From positions 142,039,937-142,103,936 of the forward strand of contig OV884011.1 of the NCBI GenBank assembly GCA_930367205.1: DNA of 64,000 nt. Reading direction: 5' to 3'. Positions 50,760-64,000 of this stretch are shown in pieces; within the stretch, counting starts at the first letter, position 1, and the number at the start of each line of letters is the position of its first letter. The notes below the pieces were generated by a model. The model did not search any database. It had not been told where the DNA came from and saw only the letters and a program-made list of their open reading frames with translations. This stretch comes from Acanthosoma haemorrhoidale (Eukaryota; Arthropoda; Insecta; Hemiptera; Acanthosomatidae). The translations under genes were made by a program, and so were the position numbers.

Positions 50760-51345
50760 TTCTTCGTGTTTACCCTTGTTGGTGGCCTATTCGGCGGGCG
50801 GCTTAATTCGTTTTGATCTGACTCCATAAGATCTTAGAAGGTGTGCCCCGACAAAGCACTATGTTCAGGAGAAGAGGAACAGTGCAGGTTTATAGGTAGT
50901 TTATATGGTCTTGGAATGACCACGAATATAAACTCGGTATCTAAGGGTAGGCGAAAACCGCCCGGATCCCAAAGGCGAGAGTGAACCGGAGAGAGGCAGA
51001 CTGGATTGCCATGGAAGACGCTACTAGGCAAAATTTGTAGGGCCACGGCAACCGTCGTCCGCGAGGGGGAGGTGCTAGTTTTAGCGAGACGAAGGCAGAG
51101 ATTCCCACTAGGAAGGTGTGGGGTCTGACAACGCCGGACTAAAACATAGCGATGCTACGAGAGAGAGAGATGTAGAGGTAGTTGAATGAGAAGGCCATGG
51201 TTTCACTAGAGCAGCAAGCACCAGTGCAGATAAAGAGAGAGAGCAGTGTTCCAAGTGCCGGTTCTGTATGTTCTGTAAACTGCCTTAAGACTGCCCGGTT
51301 ATATAGCGAGAAAAATCTATAAGGGGCTAGATATGTTAAGGTAAT
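50760..51345. other. GC-rich island, unclassified, possibly repeat or LTR remnant
   Basis: Distinctly GC-richer than the flanks, with GGCGGGCGGCTTAATTCG, GCCACGGCAACCGTCGTCCG and GA-rich patches near 51160 and 51230. TTATATAGCGAG near 51299 is TATA-like. The minus open stretch at 50834-51046 has no recognisable domain. It could be 3'UTR captured with the Mob2 retrocopy, but the composition argues for a separate insertion. Confidence 0.35.
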
Positions 51346-54040
51346 CTACCACTGGCAACTGATCCTTATTAGAAGTTATTCCGGGGGATGAATGGTTTAA
51401 CTGACAGATTTTAATGGCTTTGCTTTTTACCCTTCGTGTTTGAATATATATTTATATTAATATTTTGATGCCATAGTTAAACAATTTAAGAAAAATCTGT
51501 ACTACAAATAAACAATAAAATCTGGAAATATTACCTCCGAATTTCCTTTGTATAGTTCATATTTCTTATTATCTATATAAAAAAGTCTGGAACATGGGAA
51601 AACAAATAGGATCTATGTATCCCCCTTGGCTTCTTTCAATGGTGGTAACAACTCGTCGGCACTGCCTAGGAGAGCATTGTTGGTGTTGGTCATTGAAAAC
51701 CACAATTAGTTTTAATTAGTAATGTACCTATAATAGGCGTTGTCAATTTATGTGAATACCATGCCATAAAAATAATTTAATATAATATACCAGTTCTTTT
51801 ATGTATACTCATGAAAGAAACTCAATACCTATGACCAAGTGTTTATAAGTTAATTTATTTATATATATATATATTATAAACCAGTAATATTGTTGTTTGG
51901 TGCGATAAAAAGATGTTCATTTTCATATTTTCTGTCGGCAGAGAATAATGATTAAATCAATCATGCATATTCTTAAGTTTTGTTGGGCCCATTTTCTAAC
52001 TGTGTTTTATATTTATTTAACAAAATGAAATTGTTCATGGTTCTTCACAAGTTAGATAATTTAGTTCTCAAGCAGCACTTCGAGCTGATGGTAATTAGAA
52101 CACTTCCCAGCTTGGCTGTCAAACGTCCTCTGGCCTCATTCAGAGCCATATTTATTACGAAACAATACTTTCCTGCAAAGCCGAATTTCGCTTGAGGAAA
52201 GGTTGGTATTCAGTTTGCATCATCTAGCTAAAATGTCCTATGATCATGCCGGCTTCAACCACCAGCTTGTCATGGATGTCACGTGCTCACTGCCCTACAA
52301 AAGATTATTCAGTTTACGTACAATTGGTGAATAATATTAAAGGGACATTCTAGCTACAATATTATTGTCGATGCCCACATTATTAAAGGTTCTATTTCAT
52401 GGGCTCTAGATTTTCCTAATGTTGCTAGTGGTGTCATTAGCGTTTTTTTTTTCCTTTCGGTTTCTTTTAATTTAACAAAAATAACAAGTTCATTCAAAGT
52501 TACTTTCCCCTAAATAGTCTAATGCAAACAATTCACCTGCCAATAATTAATACTTTGAGAAATTTTACCACAAAATGGGTTATATTTATTTATTATTCAG
52601 AGATCACTTCTACAGCAGGGACTAGGGATGTTTGAGAAGGATAAGTTTCCTATGACAGAATAGCTTCTGGAGAACCGATCGGAAAACTTATTCGACTAAA
52701 AAAAAAAAGGGAGAAAAGAGCGCAACAAAGACGAGAGAAAAAAAAAAGTTATCTCATCTAAGTTGATGTTAGCAAGACCGTCCGAGGGTTTGACATTCCC
52801 GATGGGCGACCAACATACGTCACTGTGCACTGTCGTCTTTGGGGAATGCCATTTTATCACAAAAGCACTACAACTTTTCCCCAATGTGGCAGAAAATTCA
52901 TGTCATTTTTCCGAGAATACTTCTAGCCATCCCCTTATCCAATCATGTGGTCTTTCACAGATCGAGTCGATATGTTCCCCGAACATATTAATAAAAGGAG
53001 ATACTTTAAAATAATTGCAGTTAATCATGATTAGCCACATTCGGGGATATCTTACCAGCCAAGATTAAATAAAGAAAACATGAATAAAACCGAACCATCC
53101 CGTCCGACCAATCCAGATTTACATTTAACCTACTTTGTTTACATGATCACCTTACTCTTATGGAACAATATTATATAGTCAAGTACTCAAACCTTTTGTT
53201 GTGCGGTTGCTCTGAAATGGAATCCCTTTTGTAAAACTATACGAATCGGTCACCTGTGCAGCTCTTTGTACAAGTAACAGAACCAAGGCAGACAAATCCA
53301 ACCAAATGTGGATCTGATCGATCGCTCATTGGTAGAAAATTTTCCTGTTCCGATGCTCCTGATTTGTGGTCAACATATAATTCGGATTAATTCATTGGCT
53401 GTCATTACCTGGCCTTGCAGTCGTTCAATCAAGTAAAAATAATCGTCAATGTTTCTAAACAAAAAATTACAATTTCATTGACTGATTCATCATTGTATGT
53501 CAAAAACAACAAGGCCTAAGAGGCTAACATTCTCCAGGTTTATTCTTATATCACTGAAGAGGTACCCTAAGAAATATTTTTTGAAAATTTGACTCAAAAG
53601 AGACGAACTAAAATTTCCTTATGGTTTATATTAATATCAGTTTATTTGTAGGGTAAGAAGGCTCAAATTTCGCATGGTGGTTCTCTGTGACTGCAGCCAT
53701 AAGTAGCAAATAAAAAATTAAAAAAAACTTTAACAAAATTCTTGAATATTATTTATAGTAGTTAGTGAAAATGAGACAATAAAACCACCTCGCGACTAGC
53801 TCCCAAACCAGTCGAAGCACGAATAGATTTTAGAAAGAAAGATCATATCCCACCAAAAAAGGAATGGAGAGGAAAACGGCCAATGGTTAAAATCTCCTCC
53901 ACTGCGTCACTCCACGCTTCTTTTGTATTTGTTGACGTTTAGCTCTGTAATGCAGTAATTAAAACTCAACGTTTTTTTACCACTATAATGTTAAGTAGTC
54001 TTAGTGATTGTAGTATGGCTAGTGAACACATATCGATCAA
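51346..54040. other. AT-rich intronic sequence, no gene recognised
   Basis: Open stretches at 51980-52195 and 52763-53014 (plus) and 52696-52884 (minus) lack recognisable domains. A-runs near 52698 and 52739. Nothing else supported. Confidence 0.4.
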
Positions 54041-54780
54041 AGAAATGGAAGAAATCGTGTAAAATGGGTGAAATGATGAAAAACCTTCGAGCGGCTTCAT
54101 CTGGAAGTTGGAAGAAGACTGCCGGAGCAAGAGAATCAAATGTTTTCAAGCTGTTTCTCCTGAACTAAGACTAAGGATCGTCAGAGACTTCAATAATTTA
54201 GGTGATGACAACCATCAAAATGAATAACTAGGTGGGTTGATTATAGTGTTACCACTTAAACAACGTAGAAATATCAGACCGGATGATGAGGCGCACTTCC
54301 TCCAATAACTCGTCATAGAGCTACCGCGTTCGTATTACAGCTACAGGATATTGTTGTTTGCTATAGAGTATTTTTAGCTTTGCATGGCATCTCCAATACA
54401 CCAGTAAAAACCTACAAATTTAAGTCGTATATTTTTGGGGCTGTTGGCAAAGACGGAAGAGACAAACACAACAACAGACCTCATAAACTAACTCACAGAC
54501 CAAACAAATGTTTTTGACTTCATCAAAGCTTTAAAAGGACGAAAATCTCAAAAAAATAGTTCTCAGGGGAATTAAAATAAAAAATCTACACAAAATGTTT
54601 ATGGACGAAAATCTCAAGAACTCAGTGGGTTACTCAAGATTTCGTGAAATTTTATAACTGTTTGGATACTCTCGCGAGGATACATGTAGCACGTGTGTCC
54701 TATACAAAGCAGAAGCAAAACTTCTTGAAAGCCAAATTGTAACTTGCAAAGACATAGAAACAATTATAAATTAAAAAAAA
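54041..54780 (+). pseudogene. Relic of an insect transposon-derived ORF of unnamed family
   Basis: Frames on the plus strand give KCFQAVSPELRLRIVRDFNN then LGDDNHQNE and, after a stop, LGGLI. Next comes VVCYRVFLALHGISN, DKHNNRPHKLTHRPN, and KMFMDENLKNSVGYSRFREI then LFGYSREDTCSTC. From memory of the family, the layout (KCF..IS...R..I...F..LGD...QN.YL, VCK..FL..LGIS, G..NRP.KL, M...Y...........FG....DTCS.C) is that of a protein found in many copies in insect genomes and usually left unnamed, very probably a transposase-like ORF. This copy has several stops and frame changes and is not functional. Class of transposon not determined. Confidence 0.6.
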
Positions 54781-54959
54781 AATCTCTCAAAGACAAAATA
54801 GTGTAGCTTGATTTGCAAAGGTGATAAGGTCTATGAACTGAAGAAAAAGTATAGGAAAAAAAGCAATAATAAAAAACAGATAATCTGGAACCACCGTAAA
54901 TGTATTTGGGATAAAAATGGCTTCGTCTTGCCTTCAGTTTTGGCTTAGCATTTGCTTAT

Positions 54960-56005
54960 ACAATATGACACTAAATTTTGAAATATTATAAGAACATTAT
55001 TGGAAACGTAAGTTTTCTGCCTCCAAAACAACTCCTTTGGTGTGGGAATTCGAAAATGTGGATGCTTCTTGTGAACGGACTGTGAGTAGATTGTTCCAGA
55101 AATTGAAACTAGTGAGCTTCAAGAGGATAAAGGTTTCTTGATGAAAATCATCATTCGATGAGGAAGCTCTACGGAACTAAGTACCATTCTGAGGAGACCC
55201 AACGATGTTCCCAGTAATTGGCAAGAGAACTTAGAGTTTCCGAATCCACCATAAATCGTGGCCTGCATAGCTTGGGAAAGGTGAATCACTCATCAATAGT
55301 GGTTCCCCATGAGTTTACCCCTGAGCAGATACGACGTCGACTAGAAATCTACCAACAACTTTTTAAACCCTCAAATAACCATAATTTCATTAAAACAATT
55401 GTTGCTTGTGATGAAACGTGGATATATTGGAGAAACCCTAAGATCAAGAAACAATGATTAGAACGCAATCAGTCTACTGTGCCAGTCCCTAAGCAAGGAC
55501 AATTCGTAAAAAATTACAATGCTATCTTTATCTTTGAATTACGAAGGCATAATTCATTGTGAATTCATCTGTTTGTACTTCCAGAACCTGATAGTGACCA
55601 GTTATAGAGAATGTATGATGTTGTGACCCTGCGTTACCCAAAATTAGTAAACAGAAATCAGGATTTGTTCCAGCAAGATAAGGCCCAACCACACACTTCT
55701 GGTTACACGAAACAAAAAAATTCAGAACTGGATGGGATTGAGCTTTTTCCTCCCGCTGCTTACAGTCCAAACTTAGCACCTTCCGATTAACATCTGTTCC
55801 GGTCAATGGCTCATAATCTTCAAGGAAAAACCTTCAATTTTCCGGAAGATTTGTAGAATTTTTCCGTTTAAACTCCAATGAGTAATATTGAGAAGTAATC
55901 GGACAGATCGAGATGGCAACACAACGTAGAACAAAACGGTATATACTTTGAATATTGAAAAAAAAAAATGTATGCCACAATCCATTATCTTTATTTATTT
56001 TTTCT
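54960..56005 (+). pseudogene. Degenerate mariner transposase
   Basis: Mariner transposases (DD34D) cut and paste short elements with inverted terminal repeats. Broken frames give FENVDASCERTVSRLFQKLK (DNA-binding half), then MARELRVSESTINRGLHSLG at 55218, VPHEFTPEQIRRRLEIYQQL and VACDETWIYW with the first catalytic Asp. DLFQQDKAQPH has the second Asp; the usual DNARPH is DKAQPH here. LFPPAAYSPNLAPSD has the third Asp. Then come HLFRSMAHNLQGKTF and SRWQHNVEQNGIYFEY at the C-terminus. At least five in-frame stops lie after residue 79 of the 55218 frame. It follows directly on another transposon relic. Terminal inverted repeats were not identified. Confidence 0.85.
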
Positions 56006-56017
56006 CATGTTGTGGCA

Positions 56018-56092
56018 CCTGAAGATGATGGTTTAAGCCATCGAAAGCTTGGCATTATTATAAATATAATAAAAAACTGTGGGCAGACCACA
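56018..56092 (+). repeat. Hairpin repeat (family D), copy 4
   Basis: CCTGAAGATGATGGTTTAAG followed by CCATCGAAAGCTTGG. GATGG pairs with CCATC around TTTAAG. The flank AAAACTGTGGGCAGACC parallels the 15.1-kb copy. It ends about 100 nt from the adhesion-gene donor at 56189. Confidence 0.6.
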
Positions 56093-56189
56093 AATAAAAT
56101 ATTATATTGGTAGTATTAAGAGCCATTGTTGTGTAAGAACACAACTTAGAAAACATAATCAACTCAGAATAACTAATAAAAAAACTTAC

Positions 56190-56287
56190 ATTAGGTGCAG
56201 GCTCGCCATGTACAACACAGACCAACTGGGCTTCGTAACCTTCTCCGGAATGAACCCAACTCTTTTCAACTTCGATTTCTGGTGGAT
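56190..56287 (-). CDS. Internal exon: first half of Ig domain 3, lachesin/klingon-like adhesion protein
   Basis: The exon is 98 nt and encodes about 32 residues beginning DPPEIEVEKSWVHSGEGYEA and ending VCVVHGEPAPN. PPEI, WVHSGEG and the Cys in LVCVVHGEP are typical of the A to C strands of a membrane-proximal Ig domain in insect lachesin/klingon/neurotrimin-like neuronal adhesion proteins. These act at the cell surface, usually GPI-anchored, in homophilic or heterophilic contacts. The minus-strand acceptor is TTATTTCAG and the donor is AAT|GTAAGT. It enters in phase 1, so the previous exon gives the first base of the Asp codon, and leaves in phase 0. This matches the next exon at 22893. The conserved Trp of the C strand is not here; it opens the next exon. 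The open frame upstream of the acceptor is intronic, so its ATG is not a start. The domain call is strong; assignment within the subfamily is less certain. Confidence 0.88.
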
Positions 56288-59204
56288 CTGAAATAACAGC
56301 AGAATGTAAAAAAGTAAATAAATTGATCAAGTAGATTTTCGATAATTACATGTAATAAAATATGGCAACTGAATCCTAAAAAAAAAATTAAATGAAGTTT
56401 TATTATTCTATTATATTGTATGCGATATATTATTAATAAATAAAAAAATGTCTTTAGGGTTTCGTTATTTTCTTTTTAACTGAATATTAACTGGAAACCA
56501 TTTTTGTTTGTGTTGCGAATTTGTTTTGGTTAAATTTGTCTTAGCTAAATTGTATTTTTTAAATCATAATAGAACATAGAAAATGTATTAAAACACAAAT
56601 AACTACAGACTTTCTCTCACTACCCGTGAATATATTTTAATCAAAACAAGAGATCAGTGTTATTTTGGATGTTTCTGGATATATTAAAAAAGTTTAGATA
56701 GATTCTGACGATTTTATACACCCACATGGACAAACAAAAGACGATTCCTCCCTATATGTTTGAATGGAAATCTCAATGAAGAAGTAGTATTACATGATCG
56801 TTTTGAAATGATTTTCATCATTCGTTCATTTACAAAAGGAAGACAGAGAACTACCAATACGTTTATGAGAACGGTCAAATGCCGCAAATCCAAATCGGTA
56901 TAATTTGCAAAGCTGACCAGAATTATCTAGGAGTGAGTTAACGTTTTGTTTGATGAGAAGTATCTCGCTAATTGGAAGGGCTTAGAGATATTAGGCTGCA
57001 GCAATCAGTACGGCATATACTATCAGAAAACAATTATCAGTTGACAAAAATTTAAATAAAACAATCATTGTGCATAACCAATAGTTTTGGACCCAACAGT
57101 TTAAAACTTTGAACGATTTCTTTATATGTTAATGTATGATGTTGAGGCTTGATATTTTGGAAAGCTCCTACCTTTGAGGCTGCGATGATTGAAAAAAAAA
57201 AGCTCTGAAGAATAATGCGAGCCATTAATCAATAAATACTTGGAACTAAACAAATATATTTTCCAATCAAAGTGACCAATGTATCAAATTAAAGATTAGT
57301 CCTGTGTATTATATAATCGGAATTCATAGGACTAAAATCACGAAAATCAATCAAACTGTCATTACATTTGATTATCTAATTTTTTTTTTTTTCATCCGTG
57401 AATAAAATCTTAATTATGCGATACATCTAACTTGAACTTTTAGTACAAGATTTAATAGCATGAAAATTACTGATATAGGCTGCTGGAACCTCTCACTATA
57501 AATTAAAAACAAATTTATGCATGCGACGTTGCTCATCACCATTACACAAATTGTTTTGTCCGGAAAGTTTAATCTGACAATAGCTGAAATTTGACAAATA
57601 AAAATAAGGAGGAGGTAATTAACGAGAAATAAATTATTTTCATCTGCACGGCTATGCACATTTTCGACGGACTATGCAGTCATTCTCAAGAGTTCGAGCT
57701 GATAATAGCTATTGAGAATGATGGGGGGGGGGGAAGGATGAAAGTCAGGGTGATAATAAATAAATTTGTGGAGAGAGGCAAGGTGTTTTTTTCATAATAT
57801 AAATTTTGCAAACCATTAACATTAACGTTAGGAATACAGTGAGTGCTTAGAATACCTTTTGGTTTAGAAATACTTAAGGGTATAGCATTTTTTTTTTTTT
57901 CACCCCGAGTTGAGTTAATAGTAATTTATCGTGCGGATTCAAATAAAATTTAGCCATTTCATATATTACACAGTTCTCATCAACGCATTACTAACTACGA
58001 TAATGTGAATGTAGAGCATGCTGCATAAGATCACTGAGTATAAAGCAAAAACTCCACACCACGGTTTCTCTTAGGATTTGTGTTGAGTAGGGCCATAAAG
58101 AGTAGAAAAATGCAAGATGCAGCAGGTGTTGGCAAGAGCAGACAAAGTCGTGACGGGGAGGTGACCTCTAAATCGCTTGCTCGTCCATATCTCGGCAATC
58201 ACTAATGCTAATGAAATGCAATCAGTTTCATCTTGTTCATTTTTAAATTTTCTCCAACTTTTAATGCATAAATGATCTTCATACAGTCAACCGTTTCTCT
58301 ATAAAACGCAATCTAATATGAAAAACTTGAATGTGCACGCTCGTGGAAGCCATTTTTGGAGTTAACCATATGCCTAGTTGAACCCAGTTCGATAAAAACA
58401 GTTTCTTTTCTAATTTTTCACAAGCATTGCTAAATGCTACTCCTATTATTTACAATTTATCACAAAAGCGTTACTATTTTTACCATTTATTTGCTACACG
58501 AATCACAACAATGCCCCTGCATGCATGCATTTAATAACTCAATACAGAAGGAGTTATTTTATGGGCAGGACCTCCTTCCAGTGAAAGGAAGGGTAAAACA
58601 AGGGTACGTACCTCCTGACCTCCCAGCCCTCACATCCGTTTGCAAGTTACCTGAACTAAATTGGGTAATGATAATTACCCAATACTCTCTGCATCATTTG
58701 TCGGTTTTATACGTAGTAAGGCTTTTAGAGAAGTGATTACATTTACGAAGACCTCTTGAAGAAGTTGTAGAAAATTTAAAAATGGATAATTTTGTACCAA
58801 TGGCATTTTTTCTAAATCCAATAGCTGAGTTTTAGACGAGGGACGAATTTGGCGCCCCTACCACCCCCTTTCCCCGGCTTGCTATTGCCGACACTATCAC
58901 CATGCCTTTTCCATCTAAGACCCCCCTCCCAACCCAAACCCGAAGAGAAACCACGGTGAAAACTTTTCGGATACTCAAGTCATCCCGTAGCCTCTAATGT
59001 CTTTTGCCATTATGGTTCAATTACAAGAATGAATTCCGTACGTAAAAAAGCTTTGGTGAACAGTCAACAGTACAAGGTCTCAAAGCAGCGTGAAAAGAGC
59101 ACATCAATAGCTCAAGCAACGATCGGATGCCCCCCTCCCTGCCAAGTACAACCAATCCTTTCAATTACTCGACGCATCAAGTCCTGAGACAATAGTTAAA
59201 ACTC
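56288..59204. other. Intron upstream of the 56190-56287 exon; no further exon recognised
   Basis: Minus-strand intron of the adhesion gene, continuing to the window end. It was searched by eye for the preceding Ig2 exon without success. A G-run lies near 57723-57732. An open stretch at 58434-58736 contains LLPVKGRVKQGYVPPDLPAL, which faintly resembles the V-x-QGC-V-x-x-P RT motif. Confidence 0.45.
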
Positions 59205-59655
59205 TTTATTACAGAATCGTTCATAACGATCTTAATATACATTACACTCTTGCTCTCAACTTTTCAAAGTTCACCATCATCCTAATCCCCTAGCACAGTC
59301 ACTATAATTCTTCTCAAAGATTAGTGTGGCAGTGGCCTCGTGACCTGATGTAAATTCATCGTTATGCTCAGTTTCTCCATTATGCCCAGAGCGTCTTTGG
59401 TTATCCTAATCTTGGTTAGCCCCCACTAGTCCGTATCCGGTAACGCGTATGATGGAGGAGCGTGGGAGTTCTCCTGTGCCTTAGCTTCCTCATCCCCATG
59501 GGAAGGAAACTCCAATCATGAGTGCATTTGTGGTCCCTGGGATGTGTGTATTAGTATACATCGTTTGAGGGAGTGAATAGCGGATGAACGATCAGTTATT
59601 TATTACCCAAATAGGATAGATAGTAATTTAATTTCAGGGTAAGAAATAAATGTTA
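59205..59655 (+). mobile_element. LINE family B (Jockey-like), diverged copy 4
   Basis: TTCATAACGATCTTAATATA matches 30032 onward in copy 3. It then has GTGGCAGTGGCCTCGTGACC (end of ORF2, WPRDL) and the 3'UTR with TCCGTATCCGGTAACGCG and GGAGGAGCGTGGG, ending around GATAGTAATTTAATT. More mutated than the other copies. Confidence 0.7.
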
Positions 59656-61536
59656 AATATAATTGAATCTGAGAAAAAGTTCTTTATCAATAAATAGACG
59701 CCATATTTCCATACACAGCACGATAACAGTAAAATACATAATAGGACCATTTTAATTTCATTAATTGAAGCTCCGGTGGATTCCAATTATATTTCGACAA
59801 AAATATTCCAAATGTAAATTCCAAATCCCCCATCCTGAACTGATTTTCCATATGCAGATTTACCTATGCAAAATTATCCCTGACCTCCATCCACTTCTTT
59901 TTTTTTTCAGAGTAACATATAACACTTTGCCGCACGTGGTCCTCCGTTTTTCGACCACGTTCGATACTATAGCTCATCGCCCACCCTCCTGCAATGTACA
60001 TTTGAATTGGAAAAATGATACCCACCCTATGTCATTTGTTTGTACATGGCAAACGTTTTGAAAATAATCATTTATTCATGGTTCCTTCCCTGCTAGGCCT
60101 ACCTGCTGCCCTCATCTTTTCTTTTTTGTCCCGGAATAACGAAGGGAGCCATTTGGACACGTCCCAGCCTCGTACTACTCTAAAGACATCAAAGGAATTT
60201 TATTCCTTTGATTTAAATGCAACTAAATGACAAATTAGTTGAATATATTATCCGATTTTGAGAGGTGGTTGTTTTTGAGTGGTGGGTTAATGGAACGTAA
60301 AGGGGTGGAATTCATTTGATCTTTAATTCAAGGCAGAATATTCTTTTGCAACCCGTTTCGGCATTGTTTCGGCTTTCTTAGGGCTCAAGAAGGCCGGGAA
60401 TTGAAATTCCCTTGTTTAATTAAATTTGTTTTTTTAAAGCATGCAATAAGATTCAGTGATCGTGGTACGATGCCTCTATTAGCTGCTAAATAATTAGTTT
60501 TTGGTGGCTGACTACGATGAGCATAAAACATTCTTAATTTTATTATTTCAATCATTTTTTTACTGATAGAAAGCACCATATTTTAGAGAGTTAAATAAGT
60601 GTTAAACGTTGTTTCACTTGACTAAGTAAAATTAGTCCACAAGCTAACGAGAAACTTGAACAGATAGGAAAGGGGAATCCCAAAAAAAGCGTGGAACACT
60701 TTTCTTGTTTAGTCAGGACTGCTAATTTTTAGATCAATTTCAATATTTCATAGTGATAATTTAATATTTTTTATCTTACATGTGCAATTATTTGATTATA
60801 AAGTTTGTTTATTGAGTACTATACATTTCTTTTTCTTGCCTCTAAAACATTGGATTCTATAACACGTCAGTAAGTATAACTTATTAACGGTGTATTATGG
60901 TAGTAAAATGCAATCTTGTTAATTGAAACTTTGGTAATTCAAACACTCCAGTATTCACTTATTAACACTCATTAGGTATTTTATCACCTGTTTTAATAAG
61001 AACAAAATCTGAATGAAGGTGGATTTGTATAGCAAGTTTGCAAAAACATTTTTATTTACAGTTCCACATCACAATAAAGTCACACTACAAGAGAGTAATA
61101 TCAAAAGAGAAGAGATATAACCACGACTGTAAAAGCTTTCAATTTAAAGGAAGTGGTGGTTTTTCTTGCCGCAACTTGGGAGTCAATGAACCCAATACTC
61201 ACACGCGTTTCGTATTTGAACAAAGAAATAAATCCTGTTACTGTGAGCGAAGGAGATGCGACCAAGTCGATTGAAGGAAATAAAAACAGCGAGTTTATTT
61301 TCAGAACAGATGAGTAAATTGTGCAAGGCGTTTTGAAAAATCAAAGTAATAAGAACGAAATAATCAAGCATTCTCCACCGCTTAAGTGAGACATGAAGAG
61401 GTTATTAAACTCAAATGAAATATCTGTAACAAAATTTAAAGGTATTTTTGGTAAATAAGATGAATATGAACTCATTACACACATATATTATAGATACATA
61501 TACTATATAGACATTTGGACTTTTTTTATCTTAATA

Positions 61537-61539
<3 letters not shown>
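59656..61539. other. AT-rich intronic sequence, no gene recognised
   Basis: Open stretches at 59765-60061 and 60015-60230 (plus, overlapping), 60385-60579 (minus) and 61038-61274 (plus) have no recognisable domain. Confidence 0.4.

Positions 61540-61592
<53 letters not shown>
61540..61592. repeat. (AT)n microsatellite, 53 nt
   Basis: Uninterrupted alternating AT from 61540 to 61592. Confidence 0.95.
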
Positions 61593-63918
<2,326 letters not shown>

Positions 63919-64000
63919 AAGATGAGATATATCATGTAATGTATTCTGTTGGTAATTAGGTTCTGATTTGGAGAGATGATAATGGATATGCATAATAATA

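Larger units (their letters stand above)
22894..56189 (-). other. Intron of the adhesion gene (33,296 nt)
   Basis: Runs from the AAT|GTAAGT donor below 56190 to the CTTTCAG acceptor above 22893, on the minus strand, and splits one Ig domain. It contains most of the transposon copies of the window and the Mob2 retrocopy. No exon-like block fitting the adhesion protein was recognised inside it. Confidence 0.78.

Noticed and set aside
58434..58736. RT-like motif VKQGYVPPDLPAL
   Set aside because: Only the VKQG part fits the RT motif; nothing before or after supports an RT domain, so it is mentioned only in the stretch description.

Overview
The window looks like euchromatic DNA from an AT-rich arthropod, most likely an insect. 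The evidence is very low GC, short dispersed ORFs with no operon structure, spliceosomal exons with GTAAGT donors, Jockey/I-type LINEs, a mariner relic, a second insect transposon relic, and long (TA)n microsatellites. No bacterial genes, rRNA genes or CRISPR arrays are visible.

One host gene organises the window. On the minus strand three small exons read in order 56287..56190, 22893..22719 and 7340..7213. Their donors, acceptors and codon phases fit each other exactly. Joined, they encode the third Ig domain and the start of a following FN3-like domain of a neuronal Ig-superfamily adhesion protein of the lachesin/klingon/neurotrimin-like group. The introns between them are 33,296 and 15,378 nt. 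The remaining exons were not found and should lie outside the window: N-terminal ones beyond 64000, C-terminal ones below 1. Nearly all of the window is therefore intron of this gene.

The introns are packed with decayed mobile DNA. LINE family A (five copies; tail with a small GTAGC/GCTAC stem-loop; one copy with recognisable reverse transcriptase at 43.3-44.7 kb) and LINE family B (Jockey-like, ORF2 ending LKR-x-WPRDLL, about 330 nt of 3'UTR) recur on both strands. At 27.5-28.4 kb an A copy sits inside a B copy with an 8-bp target duplication. At 32.3-32.9 kb two separate insertions, each with a 12-bp target duplication, lie 44 bp apart. A broken Mob2 retrocopy lies at 49.9-50.6 kb on the plus strand. 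At 54.0-56.0 kb a relic of a widespread but unnamed insect transposon ORF is followed by a dead mariner transposase. A family of short repeats with a conserved hairpin (GGYGG...CCACC-GAAA) occurs at five places.

No new intact biological system is visible. The items most worth a second look are the giant-intron adhesion gene, the Mob2 retrocopy, the conserved hairpin repeat family, the LINE-A 3' stem-loop, and a frameshifted protein-like block at 8.0-8.3 kb that I could not identify.
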